Source of the DNA: Phycisphaerales bacterium
Lineage (GTDB): Bacteria > Bacteroidota > Bacteroidia > Chitinophagales > Chitinophagaceae
Direction of reading: 5' to 3'
DNA: 35,243 bases
Assembly: GCA_030053995.1 (NCBI GenBank)
Contig: JASGCP010000008.1
Coordinates: 1-35,243 of the forward strand
Within the stretch, counting starts at the first letter, position 1, and every line of letters begins with the position of its first letter. Of this stretch, positions 35,032 through 35,243 are shown piece after piece. Made by a program: the position numbers and the translations under genes. Below the pieces are notes generated by a model. That model saw nothing but the letters and a program-made list of their open reading frames with translations, did no database searches and was not told where the DNA came from.

Positions 35032-35243
35032 TTTGCTTCTACAGTTTAATTAATTCAGGCATAGATTCTTAGCATGCTTGTACTACTCAGTTTTAAGGTG
35101 GTATATTTATTTATTCATCTTTAATAAAATTATTTTATGAAATTATTTTATCACTTGAGTTCTTCGGTAACTATGGGCGAAAGCAAGTTAATTAGTGTCT
35201 GGACGGAAATGACTATTTTTTAGGCATTTTTTTTATTTTGATG
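35032..35243. other. AT-rich stretch to the window edge, no certain gene
   Basis: Nothing firm is seen in these 212 bases. A 28-codon frame opens with ATG at 35137 and stops at 35223, with no supporting motif. An ATG at 35241, preceded by a T-rich stretch, could be the start of the next plus-strand gene, which would lie beyond the window. Confidence 0.4.

Noticed and set aside
35137-35223. 28-codon frame after the Cys-rich peptide gene
   Set aside because: No leader motif, no cysteines and no promoter box; too short to support without homologues.

Overview
The window looks like chromosome of an AT-rich member of the Bacteroidota, most likely Chitinophagales/Sphingobacteriia-like. The reasons are futalosine-pathway menaquinone synthesis (MqnD), a LemA/BioB/ClpC/LptG/RlmD set typical of the phylum, a long mitochondrial-type citrate synthase, FN3- and LRR-type secreted proteins, weak Shine-Dalgarno signals, and several promoters with the phylum's -7 element TAnnTTTG (sometimes with TTG/TTTG 18-19 bases upstream). 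Taxonomy is inferred from gene content only.

Layout. 224-2856 (-): a GT-C glycosyltransferase and nadA. 2980-6501 (-): a restriction-modification island of four packed genes. It holds an unidentified type II endonuclease, its partner methyltransferase broken by a stop codon and a frameshift, an HhaI-like cytosine-5 methyltransferase and a HinP1I-like endonuclease (predicted site GCGC). 6608-8190 (-): bioB then lemA. 8378-9313 (-): an LRR lipoprotein with its own promoter and a perfect terminator. 9557-13770 (+): mqnD, ftsY, a GT9 glycosyltransferase and an FkbM-like protein. 13889-16330 (-): a class A penicillin-binding protein. 16433-16986: a non-coding repeat element with nested inverted repeats. 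17082-23720 (+): a 1519-residue secreted protein of unknown function followed six bases later by an FN3-repeat secreted protein. 23920-25342 (+): an alpha/beta hydrolase and a START-like protein. 25569-27364 (+): a complete EcoRI-type system (methyltransferase then endonuclease). 27546-28973 (+): an RlmD-type rRNA methyltransferase. 29173-31752 (-): ClpC. 31995-34481 (+): LptF/LptG permease and citrate synthase. 34507-34580: tRNA-Ala(GGC) with a terminator. 34858-35031 (+): a short gene for a Cys-rich peptide with a double-glycine-type leader.

Most genes are housekeeping: NAD, biotin and menaquinone synthesis, protein targeting, peptidoglycan and LPS assembly, proteolysis and the TCA cycle. 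The accessory parts are three restriction-modification systems at two sites, the giant secreted pair, the repeat element and the small Cys-rich precursor-like peptide near the right edge. That peptide is the best candidate for an undescribed system, because any processing and export genes would lie just beyond the window. The clearest molecular oddity is the island's intact-looking endonuclease beside a doubly disrupted methyltransferase.
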